From: CAWAMR01 sp963783095
GTDB lineage: Bacteria; Planctomycetota; Planctomycetia; Gemmatales; Gemmataceae
Length of the DNA stretch: 64,000 nt
Direction of reading: 5' to 3'
Assembly: GCA_963783095.1 (NCBI GenBank)
Contig: CAWAMR010000020.1
Coordinates: forward strand, 248,001-312,000
Shown piece after piece: positions 27,674 through 37,994 of the stretch (the stretch's first letter is position 1; every line of letters begins with the position of its first letter). Position numbers and translations under genes: made by a program. Under the pieces are notes generated by a model, which ran no database searches, was not told the DNA's origin, and saw only the letters and a program-made list of their open reading frames with translations.

Positions 27674-30043
27674 ATGAGTAATTCTGACCATGATCTAGCC
27701 TCCACTCATCAACCTTTTGTTCAGGACGAAAAGCACCTCCCGGAATTGACCTGGCCTGCCCTCGTGACCGGAGTCATTCTTGGAGTCATCTTTGGGGCAT
27801 CGTCGCTTTATCTCGTGCTGAAAGTCGGGCTGACGGTGTCGGCATCGGTGCCGATCGCTGTGTTATCGATCACGTTATTCCGCGCCTTTTCGCGGACCTT
27901 CAAGATCCGTCGGACGACGATCCTCGAAAACAACATCGTCCAAACGACCGGCTCCGCAGGCGAATCGATCGCATTCGGCGTCGGCGTCACCATGCCCGCG
28001 CTGTTCCTGCTCGGCTTCGAGATGGACCCGGTTCGCGTGATGACCGTTTCCGTTCTTGGCGGTCTGCTCGGCATTTTGATGATGATCCCGCTGCGCCGGG
28101 CCTTCATCGTCAAGCAACATGGAAAACTCGTCTATCCCGAAGGGACCGCCTGTGCCGAAGTCTTGATCGCGGGCGAAAAGGGAGGCTCCTCGGCCCGCAT
28201 GGTCTTCGTCGGGTTCGGCATCGCTGCCGCTTACAAGTTCCTCATGGATGGAATGAAGTTGTGGTCGAGCGAGCCTGGCACTAAACTCTACGCAACGAAT
28301 GAAGCAGGCAAAACCGAAGGTTTGAAGGGAGCGGGTGTCGGCGGTGAGCTTTCGCCGGAGTTGCTCGGTGTCGGCTATTTGATTGGGCCGCGAATCGCGT
28401 CCCTGATGATGGCGGGAGCAGTGTTATCCTACCTGGTACTTGGTCCGCTGATCGCCGCCTTCGGCGAAAAATCGAAGGTTCCCATATCACCCGCCGACTG
28501 GAAAAAGCAAAGCGATCCGCCACGCGATCTGGTCGTCGGACCAGCAGCAGGAATTGCCTGGTCCCAGGAGCACGATCCTGGATTGATTCACAATATGGAC
28601 CCCGACGATCTCAAGAACAATTATCTCAAATTCATCGGTGCCGGGGCGGTTGCTGCGGGCGGCATCATTAGCATGTGCCGGGCGCTGCCGTTGATTTTGG
28701 CTTCGATCCTGGGCGGATTGCGCGACTTGCGTTCATCGCGTTCCGGTGAACCTCGTACTTCGCGCCGTACAGAACACGATCTCTCGATGTGGGTCGTACT
28801 ACTGGGTAGTCTGGGCCTGGTCGTCCTGCTGGCCGCGGTTCCTCAGCTTGGGCTTGGCCTGACCGTCACCGGCTTGCTCGGCGCATGCCTGATCCTGTTT
28901 TTTGGGTTTCTGTTTGTTACAGTCTCCTCCCGGCTCACGGGTGAAATCGGCTCCTCCTCCAATCCCATTTCGGGAATGACGATCGCTACTTTGTTGCTGA
29001 CGTGCGTGATTCTCGTACTCGTCGGCGAAAGGGATCACGGCGCGATGCTCATGGCCCTGATGATCGCCGCAGTAGTTTGTATCGCATCCTCCAACGGCGG
29101 GACGACATCGCAGGATCTCAAATCGGGATACCTGGTCGGTGCTACGCCCAGCAAGCAACAGATCAGCATTCTGATTGGTGCAGTGGCTTCCGCTCTGGTG
29201 ATCGGCTTTACCATGATCCTGCTCAACGATGCCTGGACTCATTACACGAACAAGAATCTTCCCATTCAGAAGCTGTTCATTCCTCCCGATGCGCCGAAGC
29301 AAAAAGTCGGCAACCCCTACGACATCAAGGGCGATGCCATGTTCGACGACACCGATTATCGCGTCGTCTTCATCAGCAAAACCGATCCCACCAATAACAC
29401 AAAGATGTTTCCCGATGTCAAACCGGGGCGGTACCTGGTAGACAGTGAAGGCTGGATCAAGTATCGAACCGATTTGCCGATCTCGCGGGAAAGCAAGACG
29501 ATGGACAATGGCCAGCCGGCTCCCCGACCCTTCGCCGCACCGCAACCCGGCCTGTTTGCGAATATCATTGAGGGCATCCTGGCGGGAACTCTGGAATGGG
29601 GGCTGGTTGTTCTCGGAGCGTTAATTGCGATCAGCCTGGAATTCGCGGGAGTGTCGGCGTTGCCCTTTGCGGTCGGCATGTATATCCCGTTCAGTTCCTC
29701 AGCACCCATCTTCATTGGTGGGCTAATTCGATTCGTGGTTGACAAGCGACGCGGCAAACCGATAACGGAAGCAGAAGCCGAGACCAGTTCCGGCGTGCTG
29801 CTCTCCAGCGGTTACATCGCCGGCGGCACGCTGGCAGGATTGACGATCGCCTTTTTGGAGTTCGTACCGGATCTGAAGGCATTCGTTGCGATTGGTGCCA
29901 AGTTCGAGGAAGGGTGGGATCTAAAGAAGGCTGCGCCGAAGATTGCCTCTTTGATAATGTTCGGCGTGTTGATGACGATTCTCGTTGTCGTCGGCACCAA
30001 GAAAAATCGATCTGAAACCTCGACAAGTGAATCGAGAAGTTGA
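27674..30043 (+). CDS. OPT-family oligopeptide transporter
   Basis: 789 residues, intact, with about 15 hydrophobic segments. It matches the prokaryotic OPT branch (TIGR00733-like). Visible are the early ALVTGVILGVIFGASSLYLVLKVGLTVSASVPIAV, the conserved ENNIVQTTGSAGESIAFGVG, a mid-protein SSNGGTTSQDLKSGYLVGATP, and GMYIPFSSSAPIFIGG near the C-terminus. A polar loop of about 110 residues (LPIQKLFIPPDAPKQKVGN ... QPAPRPFAAPQPG) between membrane segments is probably periplasmic. These proteins import peptides or metal-chelate complexes with protons. The start is ATG 27674, preceded by a weak purine stretch. Confidence 0.9.
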   Translation: MSNSDHDLASTHQPFVQDEKHLPELTWPALVTGVILGVIFGASSLYLVLKVGLTVSASVPIAVLSITLFRAFSRTFKIRRTTILENNIVQTTGSAGESIAFGVGVTMPALFLLGFEMDPVRVMTVSVLGGLLGILMMIPLRRAFIVKQHGKLVYPEGTACAEVLIAGEKGGSSARMVFVGFGIAAAYKFLMDGMKLWSSEPGTKLYATNEAGKTEGLKGAGVGGELSPELLGVGYLIGPRIASLMMAGAVLSYLVLGPLIAAFGEKSKVPISPADWKKQSDPPRDLVVGPAAGIAWSQEHDPGLIHNMDPDDLKNNYLKFIGAGAVAAGGIISMCRALPLILASILGGLRDLRSSRSGEPRTSRRTEHDLSMWVVLLGSLGLVVLLAAVPQLGLGLTVTGLLGACLILFFGFLFVTVSSRLTGEIGSSSNPISGMTIATLLLTCVILVLVGERDHGAMLMALMIAAVVCIASSNGGTTSQDLKSGYLVGATPSKQQISILIGAVASALVIGFTMILLNDAWTHYTNKNLPIQKLFIPPDAPKQKVGNPYDIKGDAMFDDTDYRVVFISKTDPTNNTKMFPDVKPGRYLVDSEGWIKYRTDLPISRESKTMDNGQPAPRPFAAPQPGLFANIIEGILAGTLEWGLVVLGALIAISLEFAGVSALPFAVGMYIPFSSSAPIFIGGLIRFVVDKRRGKPITEAEAETSSGVLLSSGYIAGGTLAGLTIAFLEFVPDLKAFVAIGAKFEEGWDLKKAAPKIASLIMFGVLMTILVVVGTKKNRSETSTSESRS

Positions 30044-30109
30044 GTTTCTGAAAATGCTGAAGTCTGTCGGAGAAAGATGCGGTAGAATAAACCACGGAAA
30101 GGAGAGAAA

Positions 30110-30676
30110 GTGAGCGCTGTGACAACTTTGACGCCGATGCCGAGCTTGGTTTCCTACGATCTCGATGATCGGGAGTGTTTTGAGATTATTGACGGCCTCC
30201 GAGTGGAGATTCCGCCCATGAGCGCTGAAGCAACGGTCATTGCCGCGGATTTGTCGCATTACCTCACTGCGCACGGATTTTCAAATGAATTGGGACGTGG
30301 CGTGGTGGAAGGATTGTTTCATCTGCCGCTGCCGATGGATCGCAATCGACGCCCCGACGTCGCATTTGTTCCGTTCAGTCGTTGGCCAAAAACCAAAAGA
30401 ATTCCCACCTCGAATGCCTGGGATGTGTTGCCCGATATCGTTGCCGAAGTCATCAGCCCCTCCGATCGATTCGAAGAGGTGTTCGACAAAATTGAGGAGT
30501 ATTTTCAGTCGGGGATTCAGTTGGTGTGGGTCATCCATCCAGGTCTTCGTCGAGTTTACATCTTTGCATCGCCTACGGAAATCCGCGTCTTGACTCGGAA
30601 CGACGCCCTCAATGGCGGAGTTGTTCTGCCAGGGTTTCAGTTGCCTTTGGCTCAACTTTTCCCAGCCGATGTGTAG
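30110..30676 (+). CDS. Uma2-family (DUF820) endonuclease-like protein, full length
   Basis: 188 residues, start GTG 30110 with AAGGAG 6 bases upstream. The Uma2 fold is complete: N-terminal FEIIDGLRVEIPPMS, strand RRPDVAFVPF, core LPDIVAEVISPSDRFEEVFDKIEEYFQSG, then VWVIHPGLRRVYIFASP. The acidic residues in PDVAF and AEVIS are the expected PD-(D/E)XK site, but the lysine is replaced by the family's usual variant, so activity is unproven. Unlike the remnant at 15910 it is intact. It follows the OPT gene by 66 bases on the same strand. Confidence 0.82.
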   Translation: MSAVTTLTPMPSLVSYDLDDRECFEIIDGLRVEIPPMSAEATVIAADLSHYLTAHGFSNELGRGVVEGLFHLPLPMDRNRRPDVAFVPFSRWPKTKRIPTSNAWDVLPDIVAEVISPSDRFEEVFDKIEEYFQSGIQLVWVIHPGLRRVYIFASPTEIRVLTRNDALNGGVVLPGFQLPLAQLFPADV

Positions 30677-30783
30677 GAATCAGCTACCGCCTAGTCATTG
30701 ATAGAACCAGTCACTTCGACAATATGTTCAATTGCGTGATTTGGTTTCGATGGCACGATCGGCAAGAGAAGCTTTTCACCGCG

Positions 30784-30978
30784 CTATTCTTTGTCGAGTT
30801 GTTGCTTGGATGCCTTTTGCAGCCGAGTCACAATACCGGCAGAATATTCCGGCCATTTTTCCGCATCCTCGACTGCTTGCCGACGTTCCGGGGCGCTCTG
30901 CAGTTTGAGGATCTTTTGAGCGAGAAGATGGCGTAATTCGGGATTTTCGGGGTAATTGATGCCGTTGGGGTCAGCCAT
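30784..30978 (-). CDS. Small hydrophilic protein, unknown
   Basis: 64 residues from ATG 30978 (MADPNGINYPENPELRHLLAQKIL ... KASKQQLDKE), preceded by GGGAG about 8 bases upstream; the longer frame to 31041 lacks support. Helical and charged, no membrane part. It lies convergent with the Uma2 gene and divergent from the helicase gene. The compact shape and NPELRHLLAQ motif are protein-like. Not recognised; size would fit an antitoxin or regulator, but no partner is adjacent. Confidence 0.5.
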   Translation of the reverse strand: MADPNGINYPENPELRHLLAQKILKLQSAPERRQAVEDAEKWPEYSAGIVTRLQKASKQQLDKE

Positions 30979-31305
30979 ATTGGACTCCCTTAAATGGGCG
31001 AAGCTTTGCGATCGGGGCAATCCCGTCATCCACGATTTCATAACAATTTTATTTCATCTCGTCTTTAGTCTTGGTCAAGCCAAAACAAAGACGGTCCACG
31101 ATATCGAACAGTTCGCACATCATCTCTGTTGAGGATGATACGAACGCTCGTCGTTCCGTCAGATCGGCCATCGAGCGACAAGTACCGATATCGAATTTGG
31201 TTCCCTCGTTGACTTAGCTTCCATATAAAGTATCGAAAACCAATTCCCATTTGAATCGGCCAGCAAGAAAGATGGACGGGAAACTCGATTAAGGAGAATC
31301 GTACC

Positions 31306-33702
31306 ATGAAGAAGAAACGCAAGACGCCAGTCCTTTCCCGGCTCCACAAACCCGAAACCATGTCGCTGGAAGAGTGGCAGATCGAATTGCGGAAGCAGTT
31401 CGGACGCGAACAACCCTTTCGTCTCAAAAACATCGGCGAACATCCGGTATTCTCGGAGTTTCAAGTCGCTAACCCTCAGAGCCGGAATACGTACCGCGTG
31501 CAGGTTCGCGGAACCGGTGTTGGTGAGAATTCTTGCTCCTGCCCGGACTTCGCCACCAACACCTTGGGAACCTGCAAGCACATTGAATTCGTCGTCGGCA
31601 GGTTGCTGCGAAACCGTAGCGCCCGGAGTCATTTCAACGAAGGTTATCAGCCCAGTTCGAGCGAAGTCTACCTGCAGTTCGGAGCCAGGCGCAAGGTTCG
31701 GTTTCGACTCGGCCGGGAATGCAGCGATGAAATGGCCCGTTTGGCCGCAAAGCATTTTGATGATGAGGGAGCGCTGAAGGCGGCAAGCATTCCCGTGTTC
31801 GAGCAGTTTTTGGAGAAGGCAGCGCAAATCGATCCGGACGTGCGCTGCGCTGAGGAAGTGTTGTCGTTTCTGGCCGAACTGAACGATGCGGAAGTTCGCA
31901 AACAGCGCGTCGCCGAGGCATTCCCGAAGGGAATCCGCAGCGCTGCCTTCAAGGATCTCCTCAAGGTTTCTCTATACGATTACCAGCGTGAAGGAGCGCT
32001 GTTTGCCGCGAAAGCGGGACGATGCCTCATCGGCGATGAAATGGGGTTGGGCAAAACCATCCAGGCTCTTGCCGCTGCGGAAATCATGGCCAATCTTTTT
32101 GGCGTCGAGCGTGTGTTAATTGTCTGCCCAACGTCCTTGAAATATCAATGGCAGCGCGAAATCGAGAAATTCTGCTCGCGCAGCGTCCAGGTCATCGGCG
32201 GCCTGCGTGATCGGCGGCAACGAGACTTCACCACAACGGATACTTTCTTTAAGGTGATGAACTACGACACCGTTCACACCGACATCGACCTGATCGCAGA
32301 CTGGGGGCCGGACCTGGTCGTCCTCGACGAGGCCCAGCGCATCAAGAACTGGGCAACCCGAGTCGCGCGCAGCGTCAAGAAAATCGCATCGACTTACGCG
32401 ATTGTGTTGACAGGAACACCGCTGGAGAATCGCCTTGAAGAACTGATCTCGATCGTGCAATTCGTCGATCGCTATCGATTGGGGCCAACCTTTCGGCTCC
32501 TCCACGATCATCAAATTCGCGACGACGTTGGGAAAGTTACGGGTTATCAGAAACTCGATCAGATCGGGCAAACGCTCGAGCCTGTCCTGCTGCGCCGGCA
32601 AAAGGATCAAGTCCTCAATCAACTGCCGGAACGCATCGATACCAATATCTTCGTCCCGATGGCCTCGTTGCAGATCAAGCATCACACGGAATATCGGGAA
32701 CTCGTTGCGAAAATCGTGCATAAGTGGCGCAAGTACAAATTTCTCTCCGAAGCCGACAAACGCCGACTAATGATCTTCTTGCAAAAGATGCGCATGGTTT
32801 GCGACAGTTCTTACCTCGTTGATTCGGAAACCAATGAAGGACTAAAGGCGACGGAGGCAACAACCCTCTTGAGCGAATTGCTCGAACGGCCCGGCACCAA
32901 GGCGGTAATTTTCAGCCAATGGCTCAAGATGCACGAACTCCTCCAAAAGCCCCTCAAGGAGCGAGGCTGGGGCCATGTGATGTTTCACGGCGGAGTACCA
33001 AGCACCAAGCGGAAAGACCTGGTCGATCAATTCCGCGACGATCCGAATTGCCGGGCCTTTCTCTCAACGGATGCGGGTGGTGTCGGCTTGAATCTGCAAT
33101 TCGCCTCGGTGGTGTTCAACATGGACCTGCCCTGGAACCCTGCGGTACTGGAGCAACGGATCGGACGGGTCCATCGGCTCGGACAAAAGCAGCCGGTACG
33201 GGTCGTCAACTTCGTATCGAAGGGGACAATCGAAGAGGGAATGCTGAGTGTTTTGCGGTTCAAGAAATCACTGTTTTCGGGTGTTCTCGATGGCGGAGCA
33301 AGCGAGGTGCTGCTGGGCGGAAGCAAGCTGACCAAATTCATGGAAACGGTCGAAGCCGCGACGGCCAGTATTCCAACGGCTCCAACTTGCGATGAGGCGA
33401 AGGAAGCGATATCGGAGCTGACCGGAGAGATGTCCAAAGAAGACCCGCCCAAACGCAGCGCCGGCGAAACCAAGGAAGCGGCAAACAATCCTTGGGAAGC
33501 CCTGATTCAAACGGGAATGGCGCTTCTGCAACAATTTACCGCGCCGTCGAGGGGTGGTGATACGAAAACACCGGTGCGGTCACTGGTCGAGAAGGATGCG
33601 AAAACAGGCGAGGCGGTCTTACGATTGCCGATGCCCAAGCCCGAACTGTTGGAACAGGCATTATCGGCGGTTGGGAAATTGTTGGAGAGTTTCCGGAACT
33701 AA
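31306..33702 (+). CDS. SWIM-domain SNF2-family ATPase/helicase
   Basis: 798 residues, intact, start ATG 31306 with AAGGAG upstream. A SWIM zinc finger (CSCPDFATNTLGTCKH, about residues 72-87) precedes the SNF2 motor. Motor motifs: Walker A GDEMGLGKTIQ (about 245), Walker B box VVLDEAQRIKN, LTGTPLENRLEEL, and motif VI QRIGRVHRLGQKQPV. A C-terminal tail of about 110 residues is polar. Such proteins translocate on double-stranded DNA and displace proteins such as RNA polymerase. No restriction or DISARM-like partner is adjacent, so a general transcription or repair role is more likely than defence. Confidence 0.9.
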   Translation: MKKKRKTPVLSRLHKPETMSLEEWQIELRKQFGREQPFRLKNIGEHPVFSEFQVANPQSRNTYRVQVRGTGVGENSCSCPDFATNTLGTCKHIEFVVGRLLRNRSARSHFNEGYQPSSSEVYLQFGARRKVRFRLGRECSDEMARLAAKHFDDEGALKAASIPVFEQFLEKAAQIDPDVRCAEEVLSFLAELNDAEVRKQRVAEAFPKGIRSAAFKDLLKVSLYDYQREGALFAAKAGRCLIGDEMGLGKTIQALAAAEIMANLFGVERVLIVCPTSLKYQWQREIEKFCSRSVQVIGGLRDRRQRDFTTTDTFFKVMNYDTVHTDIDLIADWGPDLVVLDEAQRIKNWATRVARSVKKIASTYAIVLTGTPLENRLEELISIVQFVDRYRLGPTFRLLHDHQIRDDVGKVTGYQKLDQIGQTLEPVLLRRQKDQVLNQLPERIDTNIFVPMASLQIKHHTEYRELVAKIVHKWRKYKFLSEADKRRLMIFLQKMRMVCDSSYLVDSETNEGLKATEATTLLSELLERPGTKAVIFSQWLKMHELLQKPLKERGWGHVMFHGGVPSTKRKDLVDQFRDDPNCRAFLSTDAGGVGLNLQFASVVFNMDLPWNPAVLEQRIGRVHRLGQKQPVRVVNFVSKGTIEEGMLSVLRFKKSLFSGVLDGGASEVLLGGSKLTKFMETVEAATASIPTAPTCDEAKEAISELTGEMSKEDPPKRSAGETKEAANNPWEALIQTGMALLQQFTAPSRGGDTKTPVRSLVEKDAKTGEAVLRLPMPKPELLEQALSAVGKLLESFRN

Positions 33703-33758
33703 GCTTACAATTGCCACAACCTGAATGAAGCGTATCGTAAGCCAACCGACTCCGGGTA

Positions 33759-34833
33759 TTAGATCTTCCGAAGCCAGATGCTGCCGCCTCTTCCCGTGTC
33801 AAAAATTCTCGGTATCTGCGCCATAACCTTGTCGCGATGCAAGCCGTAGAAGTGGCTGTTGAAGAAGCAGATCTTGAACGCGGAATTGTATTGCAGAAAG
33901 GCGCACAGCAGGTAACCTTCATTCCACGAGACGCCGTCATAGATCCATTTCTCGGGATATTTGAAGGGGTAAGTGATGTCGTGGATGTGAATGAGTACGC
34001 CGCTTTGCAATGCCGGCAGCACTTCAAAAATCAACCAGTTCACGTCGCTATGGACCTTGCTGACATGCGACGAATCGATGAACAGGATGTCCCCCTTGGA
34101 CAAGCACTTGAAATACTCCGGCTCCACCTCGCGGACGTCCTTGGCGACCAGATCGACCCGCTTTTTGTCGTCCGGATGGATGGCGCTGAGAAAGCGTTCC
34201 GGATTCGGTTCAATGAAAGTGCATTGAATCCGGTTTTGGAAGTGACGTTCGTTCGTGTCGAGCATGACGCACGAGGAAAACCCCGATCCGACCTCGATGA
34301 TGCGGGAAGGCTTGAAGTGCCGCATCATCCCGTAGAGGAAGATCGCATCTCCCTCCGGATACCAGCCGCAATCAGTATAGTAGCGCCGGCCCTCCTGTTT
34401 GGTTCGAGGAAACTCGGCTTCTCTGAAGTACGGCGTGAATTGTTCAAATAACTGCAACTGCTCGGCTTCATTGAGGTCGATCCCGGGCAGACTTGGAGGA
34501 ATCACGTTGAAGATCGCGTCGTGATACCGCTTGATTTCTTCAAGACTGGCAATGGGCGAGTAGTAGTGTCCCGGCGGGAAATGATGTCCTCTCTTCAGTT
34601 CGATATGTTCTGCCTGGAACTGAGCATTCTCTGCCTGGAACCGAGCATTCTCTGCCTGGGCATTGGCGAGATATTCTCGAATCAGGTTGTTTTCAGCGCG
34701 GGTGCCGGCGAGTTCTCCACCAGTTCGTTCAAGAGCTTGCTGCAGAAGGATTTTATCGCTTCGGCGAGTCAGCCCGAATGCTTTCCCGAACCGTCGGAGC
34801 AGCCCATTCTTGATGCGCAGTTGCGAATTTCAC
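33759..34833 (-). CDS. Class I SAM-dependent methyltransferase with N-terminal coiled coil, one frameshift
   Basis: About 358 residues. Start GTG 34833 with AAGGAG upstream; a single-base shift near 34820 leads into LRRFGKAFGLTRRSDKILLQQAL. A coiled coil follows, including the 7-residue repeats ENARFQA-ENAQFQA. Next is the Methyltransf_24-like domain: IIEVGSGFSSCVML (SAM loop), CTFIEPNPE (acidic ribose-binding residue), DILFIDSSHVSKVHSDVNWLIFEVLP, IHIHDI. It probably methylates a sugar or small molecule; the family often sits with glycan-modifying genes. The uninterrupted frame starting at 34505 is only the C-terminal part; the codons upstream to about 34815 are open and continuous with it. 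Confidence 0.8.
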
Positions 34834-35073
34834 TTTCGTTCTCCTTTAATTTGGGTGGAATTCACAAATGGGATTCTCGTCCTTTCGACTGAACATCCAA
34901 TCCAAACGATCCTTTAGGAGAAAAGTATCGACTCAATCCGTATGAATGCTCCAGTAAAACCGAATTGGAGGTCGATTCGCGCGGCTGTAGCCAGCTGTAG
35001 CCAACTTCGAAGCAGTTGGTAAATTGCTGGAGAGTTTGCGAAAGTAGACCGAAAGAGAGCACTGCAAAACGGT

Positions 35074-35502
35074 CTACTTCTGTCGTTCCAATATAAAAAG
35101 AACCGTTTCCGCGTCGCCCTTGGTGGCGAGTTCCTTGGGGCAAGGCCCACCCGCCTTGCCCCAACACATCTTTAGTTGCTCGCCGGACCATTCGTAAATC
35201 CCGAGAGCTGCCTTGTCGCCGTCGGCAGGTTGAAAGTCGATGGTTGCCGGTTTTTGGGCAGGATCGATTTTGATTGTCGCAATGTCGCTGCCCCGGTCGT
35301 CCTTGATCGTCATCTGGTTGCCGGCGATCGTTACCTTGATCCCCTTGACCTTGTCGGCCGATAGTTTTTCGCCGTCGCGTTCGGCAACGGTCACCTTCCA
35401 GGATCCTTCGAATTTCTTCAACGGCGCTTTGGGATCTTCCTTTGGAACATCTGCGGCGATGACCAAAGGGAACGCCAAAAGTATCAGCAATCGCTTTTGC
35501 AC
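35074..35502 (-). CDS. Exported TIGR03067-domain protein A
   Basis: 142 residues with a signal peptide (LLILLAFPLVIAADV). The body is the planctomycete TIGR03067 domain: KKFEGSWKVTVAERDGEKLS, VTIAGNQMTIKDDRG, KIDPAQKPATIDFQPADG, ALGIYEWSGEQLKMCWGKAG, a lipocalin-like beta pattern. Function unknown; proteins of this family are numerous in planctomycetes and assumed periplasmic. A paralogue follows upstream (35550-35981), 47 bases away on the same strand. The intervening 34834-35073 holds no supported gene. Confidence 0.82.
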   Translation of the reverse strand: MQKRLLILLAFPLVIAADVPKEDPKAPLKKFEGSWKVTVAERDGEKLSADKVKGIKVTIAGNQMTIKDDRGSDIATIKIDPAQKPATIDFQPADGDKAALGIYEWSGEQLKMCWGKAGGPCPKELATKGDAETVLFILERQK

Positions 35503-35549
35503 GGATCATTCCCTGTATGAAAAGAATTGCTCGCGGGTTGCGAGGGGGG

Positions 35550-35981
35550 TTATTCGGCCTTTTCCAAAACCAGTACGATGGCCCGTTTGGTATCCTTGAA
35601 GTCCGCTGGACGAGATTCCCCGCCTTCGGAAAAGCAGAGAGTCAAAGTGGTACCGGCGAATTCATAAATACCGAGCGCATCTTTCTTTTCGCCGGGCGGC
35701 GGGGCGATGTCGATCATTGCCGGGGTTTTCGAGGGATCGACCTTGTAAGTTGTGTGCTTGTCGCCGTCCGGTGTGCCGAGAAACGAGAGCTTCTTGCCAT
35801 CGAAAACGACACGCACCTTCTCCCGTTCCTTGGCGGGCATCGTGATTCCTGCAACCGTCGCTGATTTCACCTTCCAGTTGCCATCGAGTTTTTTCTGGTC
35901 ATCCGCTGCATCAGCTGTAACACGCGGAAGCTCGATCGCCATTGCGGTAACCAACATCAATAATCCAAAAATGATCCGCAT
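35550..35981 (-). CDS. Exported TIGR03067-domain protein B
   Basis: 143 residues from ATG 35981, which starts the signal peptide (MRIIFGLLMLVTAMAIELP); the extra 13 codons to 36020 precede it without sense. It shares the layout of protein A: KLDGNWKVKSATVAGITMP, VRVVFDGKKLSFLGTPDG, KVDPSKTPAMIDIAPPPG, ALGIYEFAGTTLTLCFSEGG. The pair looks like a tandem duplication that has diverged well apart. They probably share a transcript with B first. Confidence 0.8.
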   Translation of the reverse strand: MRIIFGLLMLVTAMAIELPRVTADAADDQKKLDGNWKVKSATVAGITMPAKEREKVRVVFDGKKLSFLGTPDGDKHTTYKVDPSKTPAMIDIAPPPGEKKDALGIYEFAGTTLTLCFSEGGESRPADFKDTKRAIVLVLEKAE

Positions 35982-36146
35982 CGATTGGTTCCTCAAATGC
36001 CCTGTGGATTCTTTCGCCATAGTTTAACAGGATGCTTGATGCTGACAACCCGAACCTTGTCATCTTCTTGACTCGCTATCTTCTGCGTTCTACGTTTTTT
36101 GATTGTCGAAATCGCTCGAATCCCTCGATACCCAAACGGTGGTGCG

Positions 36147-37592
36147 ATGCCGTGGGCATCTCTGCCAGGTGCGAATCAGCGATCCCCCCTCTTTTCAAGG
36201 GTTGGCGGGATCATCGTCCTCTTCCTGCCGTTTGTGCTGCTGCTCATTTCAACACTGCGGAGCCAGGAAACCCCTCGACCTATCCTTGCGGGCGCTGTTG
36301 CCACCGAAGCCTTTCTCGCCTTTGGATTGCTGCGCAAATCGGGCCTTCAGCGTATCGCCGTAAATACCTCGGTAATTCCCCTCTACCTGATCGGCATCGT
36401 CGTGCTGTGGATCTGTACGCATGATGTCAGCGATTGGTTTTTGCACATGTCGATGGGCGTAATGTCGATCGTGCCCTTGTCGCTCTATGGCATCCAGCAA
36501 TGGTTCTTCACGGGAAGATATACCTTGCGCGAGCGAGAAATCTGATTTGCCGACTTCTGGAGCGAACGGATTGGCCCGCGGAATTAATCGCCTGCAAGAG
36601 CTTGCCCGAAGTTCGCGCGCTGCGAGCAGCGTTGCATGACGATGCAGAGCCGGCCCTCGATCTCCTGCTGCATCCAAAACCGCAAGTCCGGATTGCGGCG
36701 CTCGCCTCTTTGGAATTTCGTCCCAACTGGCTGCCTGGCCAGGCGGAGGTCGTGTTGCGCGCGGCGAAATTTGCGACCGAGCCGCTCGTGCGTGCAACTG
36801 CGATCATGGCACTTGCCAATGCCGACAATCCTAACATTTTGATGTCGGTAACTTCATTTTCGCGATTCTTCGCCCGAAGTACGACGTGCAGCTGCGGAAG
36901 CCCTGCTCTGGGATGCGGATCGGCGCTGGTCGGACTTGCGCGAAGGTATACGCAGGGCCATGGCCGATATTCGCTGTAGCCGGGATGGGCCGCTCGCCTG
37001 TGGTGGAATACTGCCGGAACAGGCGATTAGCGATCTGAAGATGTGGGCGGGTGAATCGGGTCCGATCGCAGGTCGATCGATCTTGACCTTGATTGCTCAC
37101 TACCGGCGCTTGCTGCACGATAACCCGAGTGAAAAGCTTATCAATGATCTGACGACGGATGTGATCGACGACAAGGTTCCATCTGCGTTCCACTTGGAAC
37201 TGGCACATCTCCTTCAAGAATTCGATTGCCTTGCCCCTGCCATCCTGGAGCCACTCTTGCTACCGGCGCGATCGAGCGGGTTGCGACTATTGGCCGCGGG
37301 GTCGCTGTTGAAGGTAGGGCCACATCCAGCCGCCGTGGAAACTCTGCGAGAGCTGGCGAAACTACCCAATCGAGAAATGACGTTGGCGGCAGCACAAATC
37401 ATTCAACAGCATTTGCGCATCGACATGGGTCTGGCGATCGCCGGAGAGTTGCCCGACCCACAAAGCAAGCAAGCAGCTGAGGTTGCCCGAAGAGTATTGC
37501 GTTGGGCACAAAATGAACTGATCGAAGACCCAACTCCGCCACCGCCCGCGCGACGGGCTTCTCGTCGCCCGATCCTTGAACGGCCCGAATAA
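36147..37592 (+). CDS. Membrane protein with C-terminal HEAT-type repeats, two frameshifts
   Basis: About 480 residues. ATG 36147 is preferred over the TTG at 36099 because four membrane segments follow directly (GGIIVLFLPFVLLLISTL; AGAVATEAFLAFGLL; VIPLYLIGIVVLWI; MSIVPLSLYGI). The frame shifts near 36540. It continues as CRLLERTDWPAELIACKSLPEVRALRAAL and HEAT-like helical pairs (VRIAALASLEFRP; LVRATAIMALANADNPN), shifts again near 36850, and then runs to ARRASRRPILERPE at 37592. HEAT arrays are scaffolds. The combination of a short membrane domain and a cytoplasmic helical scaffold is not one I can name. Confidence 0.65.
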
Positions 37593-37994
37593 TAGTGGTC
37601 AGAAACTACCAGAGCAGCCCCGCTGAACGGCCCACGTCACCAGAGGCCAGCCAGGAAGTCAAAAGTTGGGGACGTGCCCCGCGTTCTTGGCGAACGCGGC
37701 TACGGAGAAGCGACGACCGCCGCCGTAGCCGCGTTCGCCAAGAACGCGGGGTATCGGCGGCAAGCCATCGGCAAATGATGGTGGGGTAATGACTTAGGTG
37801 CTTGTAACGTGTTTGCAACAGAATTGTAACAGAAAATGGCCTCTAAACCCCGTTCAGAATGAAAACCGGATTTCAGTCCTTGGACGTAAGCTCCCTGCTA
37901 TAAACAGGTTGTGCCAAACGTCGCTTTTTGAAAAACCCGGTTTTCATTGTGAACGGGGTTTAAGCAGAACTGTAGAGTATTTTCTGACCACTAT
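37592..37994. mobile_element. MITE-like element, 14-base terminal inverted repeats, nested palindromes
   Basis: ATAGTGGTCAGAAA at 37592-37605 is the exact complement of 37981-37994. Within the 403 bases are two more inverted repeats: a perfect 29-base pair (37677-37705 with 37723-37751, GCGTTCTTGGCGAACGCGG) and a 25-base pair with one mismatch (37845-37869 with 37937-37961). No transposase or other gene is inside. No target duplication is evident, and the TIR begins exactly at the stop region of the HEAT gene. It may be a non-autonomous element or stacked repeats. Confidence 0.6.

Noticed and set aside
31306..33702. SNF2 helicase as part of a DISARM- or BREX-like defence system
   Set aside because: No methylase, phospholipase-D, DUF1998 or PglZ-type partner is adjacent; the SWIM-SNF2 type is common as a lone gene.
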